Shown: piece after piece, positions 7,628-10,960 of the stretch | Layout of the letters: each line of letters begins with the position of its first letter | How positions within the stretch are numbered: position 1 is the first letter of the stretch | Origin: Ruminococcaceae bacterium UBA1730 | GTDB lineage: Bacteria; Bacillota; Clostridia; Oscillospirales; Acutalibacteraceae | Length of the DNA: 10,960 nucleotides | Reading direction: 5' to 3' | NCBI GenBank assembly: GCA_002315935.1 | Contig: DCII01000033.1 | Span: 1-10,960, forward strand | Notes under the pieces: generated by a model | Told to the model about the DNA's origin: nothing | What the model saw: the letters and a program-made list of their open reading frames with translations, nothing else | Database searches by the model: none | Program-made: the position numbers and the translations under genes

Positions 7628-7910
7628 GGAACCAATTTCTTCCGATTGGTAATGACAATCTCATCACTTTTCCGTAAAGGCTTTTTTCATTCGTCTGAAT
7701 ATGTATAATCACGGTATCGTTATAATGCAAAAGTCGATAAAACATACTATAAAACCTTTATTTTTCGAAAAATATTAAAAAGTCAGCTGAATATTCCTTG
7801 AAATATGCAGAATTTTGCACAAAATTGCATTTATAATTCACTTACATTATTCTGATTCATCATGTAAAATATCAGTAAAATCCCAGCTTTGAAAAACAGG
7901 AGGTTAAAAA
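7628..7910 (+). promoter_or_regulatory. Intergenic region with candidate promoters for the HAD lipoprotein gene
   Basis: This is an AT-rich 283-base gap. Near its start, ACCAAT (7631-7636) and ATTGGT (7645-7650) form a short hairpin without a T run. Weak CTTT/AAAG pairing followed by six T (7682-7687) could give leaky termination. Two possible promoters precede the lipoprotein gene: TTGCAT (7825-7830) with TATTCT (7848-7853), and TTACAT (7842-7847) with TAAAAT (7865-7870), both with 17-bp spacing. A perfect AGGAGG (7898-7903) sits seven bases before the ATG. I cannot choose between the promoters. Confidence 0.4.
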
Positions 7911-9461
7911 ATGAAACGAACAGCAATCAAATGCACCGCTTTTGCATTGGCAATCATTACTCTGATTTGTGCTTTCGGCGGATGCGGCAAAACACAGTCA
8001 CAGACGCAAACCCAGACACAGACCGTCGCTCATATTGCCCGTGATGACTGGGCAACAGATGTCAAAACAGCCGTTAATGATTTTCTGGATGCAAACGGCA
8101 ACACCGCAGAGGGATATGACGACACATCCTATGCAGTTTTTGATTTTGACAACACCTGTTCTATTTTCGATATGGAAGAAATGGTCGGAATTTATCAGCT
8201 TGAACATATGAATTTCGCCATTCAGCCCGAGGATCTGGAGGATGTGCTTCGCACCGGACTCAGTGACCCCGACAGAGATTTGGCAGATTGGGATTACCCC
8301 GGTGTAACCTACAACAAGTTAATCCACGATATTACCGGTGCCTATTCCTATCTTTGGAGCACTTACGGACCATTCACCTGCGAAGGTGTTCCGGATAACA
8401 CGGAGCTTATCAAGGATTCCAACTGGCTTGAATTCGCCGCAAAGATTCGTACTATGTATGGTTTAATCTGCGATGTTGATACCGCTTCCGTAGGTTATCC
8501 CTGGATTTGTTATCTGTTTTCGGGAATGACGGAAGAGGAAATTTACAATATCGCCTGCAAGGCAATCACCGAATATAAGGAAGTTGAAACAAGCGAAAAG
8601 ACATGGCAGACTCCGGAGGACCTTAAGTCTGAGGCAGGTGCGATTACCTATTCTTACACCTGCGGCGTTGCCGTATCCGAAAACATCAAGGAGCTTTGGA
8701 AGGCGTTAGACGACAACGGCATTGATGTTTGGGTCTGCTCCGCTTCATGCACAGCGGTCATCAAGGGAGCTATTGATGTGTTCGGTCTTCACGATTATTG
8801 CACAGGCCTTCTTGCCATGACAAACAAGGAAAAAGACGGAATTTATTATAACGCATACGATTACGATACCGGTTGCGGTTATCTTGCCAAGGAAAACAAT
8901 ACTTGGGAGAAGGACACTCTGCCCACAAAAACCCAGACTCAGGAAAACGGTAAGGTAATTGCTATCAACAATACTCTCGTTAAGAAATACGGTCACGGCC
9001 CCATCGCCGGCTTTATGGATTCCGCAGGAGACTATAATTTCTGCACAGAATATAAGACCTTGAAGCTGGTTGTATGCTTCAACCGTGCAAACCGCAAGCT
9101 GACTGACGGTGCAGGTGTTATCGCTCCTCTTGCCATCTATCAGAGAGACACCCTGGGCTACAACTATGACAAGGCTTCCGCCGCAGGCGATACCCTTTAT
9201 GTTCTCCAGGGCAGAGATGAAAACGGACTGCGTGGTTTGCGCAACAGCAACAAAACAATCCGTCTCGGAGATACAGAGGAAAAGCTCTTTGCCAATGAAG
9301 ACAACGAAGCTTTGCTGAAATATATGATTGACAATAATCTGACAACAGAGGAAGTTATCAACACCTTCTGTATCAAAACAGCCGCAGATGCTCCGGAAAA
9401 CGTTCTCGGTGCAAAATACGGATTTTTGGCAGAATTTGACGGTTATCATTCACAGGCATAA
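7911..9461 (+). CDS. HAD-superfamily phosphatase, lipoprotein
   Basis: This 516-residue surface lipoprotein starts at ATG 7911 after AGGAGG. Residues 1-25 are a lipoprotein signal peptide (MKRT, a hydrophobic core, then FGGC with C25 as the lipid anchor). A Gln/Thr repeat follows (TQSQTQTQTQT, 28-38) as a flexible linker. The HAD core shows motif I DFDNT (78-82; nucleophile D78, acid/base D80), motif II VCSAS (275-279), probable motif III K348 and motif IV D370 and D374 (FMDSAGD), with a large helical cap between motifs I and II. This pattern fits extracytoplasmic phosphatases of the phosphoserine-phosphatase/phosphorylcholine-phosphatase type; the substrate is unknown. Codons favour C endings more than the neighbouring genes, suggesting high expression or a different history. 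It appears to be a single-gene unit. Confidence 0.88.
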   Translation: MKRTAIKCTAFALAIITLICAFGGCGKTQSQTQTQTQTVAHIARDDWATDVKTAVNDFLDANGNTAEGYDDTSYAVFDFDNTCSIFDMEEMVGIYQLEHMNFAIQPEDLEDVLRTGLSDPDRDLADWDYPGVTYNKLIHDITGAYSYLWSTYGPFTCEGVPDNTELIKDSNWLEFAAKIRTMYGLICDVDTASVGYPWICYLFSGMTEEEIYNIACKAITEYKEVETSEKTWQTPEDLKSEAGAITYSYTCGVAVSENIKELWKALDDNGIDVWVCSASCTAVIKGAIDVFGLHDYCTGLLAMTNKEKDGIYYNAYDYDTGCGYLAKENNTWEKDTLPTKTQTQENGKVIAINNTLVKKYGHGPIAGFMDSAGDYNFCTEYKTLKLVVCFNRANRKLTDGAGVIAPLAIYQRDTLGYNYDKASAAGDTLYVLQGRDENGLRGLRNSNKTIRLGDTEEKLFANEDNEALLKYMIDNNLTTEEVINTFCIKTAADAPENVLGAKYGFLAEFDGYHSQA

Positions 9462-9469
9462 TGACTTAC

Positions 9470-9637
9470 TTAAGGAAACGCTGAATAAATGTATCGTCGC
9501 ATCTTTTCGGTCTGTTTTGGCGTGAAAGGTGTTACAAAACCTTGAAACACACAAAGTATATCTGCGGTTTTGTGCCTTTTTTACGCCGAAAACAAACTCG
9601 AAAATCTTGCTTGCCGATTTAATCAGTGTTTCCTTAA
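9470..9637. mobile_element. 168-bp palindromic MITE-like element
   Basis: The two ends are inverted copies: TTAAGGAAAC (9470-9479) and GTTTCCTTAA (9628-9637). The match continues inward as CGCTGAATAAAT on the left against ATTTAATCAGTG on the right, then, after a less conserved stretch, as TGTTTTGGCGTGAAAGG and ACAAAACC against GGTTTTGTGCC and TTTACGCCGAAAACA. The whole segment is therefore one long imperfect palindrome with no coding potential. The ends carry TTAA or TA, which could be part of the element or a target duplication, as with TA-inserting transposons. It lies nine bases after the HAD gene stop and before a strong terminator. Calling it mobile is inference from structure. Confidence 0.65.
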
Positions 9638-9658
9638 TAATATCCATAATAATATCCA
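9635..9658 (+). repeat. 12-bp tandem duplication
   Basis: TAATAATATCCA occurs twice in direct tandem (9635-9646 and 9647-9658), starting at the very edge of the palindromic element. It may be a slippage product or a scar of repeated insertion. Confidence 0.8.
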
Positions 9659-9662
9659 TATG

Positions 9663-9712
9663 AAAAACGAAGTCTGCGACAGGGTTCTTCCCTTGTCGCA
9701 GACTTCGTTTTT
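9663..9712. terminator. Strong bidirectional intrinsic terminator
   Basis: AAAAACGAAGTCTGCGAC (9663-9680) plus AGGG pairs with CCCT and GTCGCAGACTTCGTTTTT (9695-9712), giving a stem of about 22 bp with one G-T pair and the 6-base loop TTCTTC. An A run precedes and a T run follows the GC-rich core, so it can work in both directions. It is the likely end of the HAD lipoprotein transcript and could also stop transcription arriving from the minus-strand acyltransferase gene. Confidence 0.9.
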
Positions 9713-9714
9713 GT

Positions 9715-10076
9715 TCTTCACGGAAAGTTGGGGATGGTAATAATACCAACATAAATAATGGAAACAGAGAAAGCTCAGTCATTGCGAGCGAAGCATGGCA
9801 ATCCGTTTCCTTTCGCAGAGTATTACGGATTTCCCTCAGAAATATAGTCGCCTCAAGCGGGGTCCACGAAAATGCGTGCATTTTTGGGGAGAGGACGAGG
9901 GGCGAAGTGAATGAGTTTTCGCTTTAAGCGGAAACGAACGATACGAAGTTATCGAGGAGACCGCCTCGCTTTATCCGTCACCGGCGGCACTTCGGCGGTT
10001 CGCCCACACCGGTCTGCGGACTGGTTCGTAATGACATACCATCTTCTGCTTTATTAGCCCGAACTTTCCATGAAGA
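9715..10076. repeat. 19-bp inverted repeats bounding a composite repeat region
   Basis: TCTTCACGGAAAGTTGGGG (9715-9733) is matched in inverted orientation by CCCGAACTTTCCATGAAGA (10058-10076), identical at 17 of 19 positions. The pair encloses 324 bases, including the GTCATTGCGAG-type repeat. The arms could be the ends of an older element into which that repeat inserted, or the base of one larger folded unit. No transposase or other credible gene lies between them. Confidence 0.55.
9778..10035. repeat. 258-bp intergenic repeat with GTCATTGCGAG-type terminal inverted repeats
   Basis: The left end GTCATTGCGAGC (9778-9789) is mirrored by GGTTCGTAATGAC at the right (10023-10035), differing at two of the first 12 positions. 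The GTCATTGCGAGCGAAGC...GGCAATCC opening and the GGTCTGCGGACTGG closing resemble dispersed intergenic repeats known from many bacterial genomes. Inside are small palindromes: AAAATGCGTGCATTTT (9869-9884), CGAGG/CCTCG, and GC-rich repeats of GGCGG near the right end. Base composition is visibly more GC-rich than the flanking genes. Open frames across it are not convincing. A non-autonomous mobile origin is inferred. Confidence 0.65.
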
Positions 10077-10085
10077 GCGATTTAT

Positions 10086-10960
10086 TCAGCGGTTGCCAAG
10101 AATCCAATCTAATTTTCTGTCAACAAAATTTTTGATTTTTATGCTTAACGACTGTGTAAGCTTATTGAATGTCTGCTTATAAATTGCTGAAGCCGCAAAT
10201 CCGAAAACCAACAGAGCAACAATTAAGCTTGCCACATAAATCAAAATATACTGTTCTCCGAATTTTTCAATAAGAACAGAATAGAATTTCGGTCTGATTG
10301 AAGTTCTGACAAGGTCATTTTCATGAATACAATAAAAGAATAACGAACATGAAGAAATGTAATTAATAAACTTACTGCGGAATTCCATTGACAGAAAAAC
10401 ATTGAACAGGCAAATCAACATCGGGAGAAAAATAATAGAACACAAACCGCTTATATCAGGATATGTTTTAAAATAGCTGATATGGAACGACAAATAATTC
10501 TTTATCAGAACAGTAACAATAAATATGAAGAGAAAAACAAAAAACAGCAATAAATTCTTTTTCTTGTCGGCTATGAAGCTCTTGCAATAAAGCTTAAGAT
10601 AAGCAACTGTGAAGTAGATAAAGATAAAGCCCAAAAGACCTGAATAAACGGGTTGTATCTTAATTAAACCGCCCAAACCGTAAAATATAAATATAAAACC
10701 CAAAATTCCAAGGTGTTGTTTTTGACTTATGCTCTTGATAACCAAATTGTATGCAGGATGCCCGAGATAGAAGATAGCATAGCACGGAACAAACCAGACA
10801 AGCCCGAATAAATCAGGGAACAGCTGCTTGAGAGTGCCTCCCAACGAAAAGTGAAATTCAGATTTTAATACCGTGGCGGTGGCAAGAAACGAAAGAAAGA
10901 TTCCTATTGAGATAATCTGCGAATCAAGCAAAAGATTTATTGCTTTTTCTTTTTTGGACT
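10086..10960 (-). CDS. Membrane acyltransferase, family 3, N-terminus outside window
   Basis: The C-terminal part of a polytopic membrane protein is encoded here. The frame stays open to the window edge (about 291 codons visible), so the TTG at 10931 is not necessarily the start and the 5' end is missing. About eight hydrophobic helices are visible. The stretch VWFVPCYAIFYLGHPAYN resembles the conserved WF...Y..LYL..P..N segment of acyltransferase family 3 proteins, which move acetyl or other acyl groups onto exopolysaccharide, cell-wall or lipid-linked sugars. The family's catalytic histidine and arginine lie in the missing N-terminal part. The end is a basic amphipathic tail (KLTQSLSIKIKNFVDRKLDWILGNR). 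The stop codon lies within a 12-base match to the end of the palindromic element at 9470. The acceptor substrate is unknown; the family assignment is moderately sure. Confidence 0.75.
   Translation of the reverse strand, partial: SKKEKAINLLLDSQIISIGIFLSFLATATVLKSEFHFSLGGTLKQLFPDLFGLVWFVPCYAIFYLGHPAYNLVIKSISQKQHLGILGFIFIFYGLGGLIKIQPVYSGLLGFIFIYFTVAYLKLYCKSFIADKKKNLLLFFVFLFIFIVTVLIKNYLSFHISYFKTYPDISGLCSIIFLPMLICLFNVFLSMEFRSKFINYISSCSLFFYCIHENDLVRTSIRPKFYSVLIEKFGEQYILIYVASLIVALLVFGFAASAIYKQTFNKLTQSLSIKIKNFVDRKLDWILGNR

Noticed and set aside
7704..7726. TATAAT-like boxes as promoter
   Set aside because: TATAAT occurs at 7704-7709 and 7721-7726, but neither has a plausible -35 box at 16-18 bp spacing.
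8745..9449. Minus-strand open frame of 234 codons
   Set aside because: It is wholly antisense to the well-supported HAD lipoprotein gene, has no ribosome binding site or recognisable domain, and is best explained as a shadow of its codon bias.
9635..9658. Possible CRISPR or VNTR array
   Set aside because: Only two 12-bp units without spacers; too short for CRISPR.
9450..9881. Minus-strand open frame of 143 codons
   Set aside because: It is a translation of the repeats and terminator; peptides such as DCHASLAMT are typical false products of GTCATTGCGAG-type repeats.

Overview
The window looks like chromosomal DNA from a Gram-positive, low-to-moderate GC anaerobe of the Clostridia (Oscillospiraceae or a nearby family). 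Evidence: AT-rich genes with strong AGGAGG-type ribosome binding sites, TTG start codons, a LytTR/GHKL two-component pair of Agr type, tRNAs with encoded CCA, and a regulator family typical of that group. This placement is inference from gene style, not a measured phylogeny.

Layout: (1) 1-341 is the tail of a stable-RNA operon: the 3' end of one tRNA, a 5S rRNA, tRNA-Asn(GTT) and an intrinsic terminator. (2) 392-2522 is an AgrA/AgrC-like two-component system: a consensus promoter preceded by two exact 10-bp direct repeats, a LytTR response regulator (TTG start at 529) and a multi-pass GHKL histidine kinase, coupled by an ATGA overlap. A hairpin flanked by A and T tracts at 2584-2629 ends it. 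(3) 2668-7627 is a second transcription unit with its own TTGCAC-17-TATAAT promoter and a structured leader. It encodes a CUT2 (ribose/galactose-type) sugar ABC ATPase, a permease fused in one chain to its own substrate-binding domain, and a regulator carrying a different helix-turn-helix at each end. (4) 7911-9461 encodes a lipoprotein of the HAD phosphatase superfamily, with more C-ending codons than its neighbours. (5) 9462-10085 has no credible gene and is full of non-coding elements: a 168-bp imperfect palindrome resembling a MITE, a 12-bp tandem duplication, a very strong bidirectional terminator, and a 258-bp repeat with GTCATTGCGAG-type ends nested inside a 19-bp inverted repeat. (6) 10086-10960, minus strand, is the C-terminal part of a membrane acyltransferase (family 3) that runs off the window.

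How the parts may work together: the kinase/regulator pair probably senses an extracellular signal and controls itself through the upstream repeats. The neighbouring operon imports a sugar-like solute with a tethered receptor and may be tuned by the double-HTH protein. The surface HAD lipoprotein could release a solute from a phosphorylated precursor. A link between these units is inferred only from adjacency and shared orientation. The most unusual points are the permease/binding-protein fusion, the double-HTH regulator and the density of palindromic repeats between 9470 and 10091.
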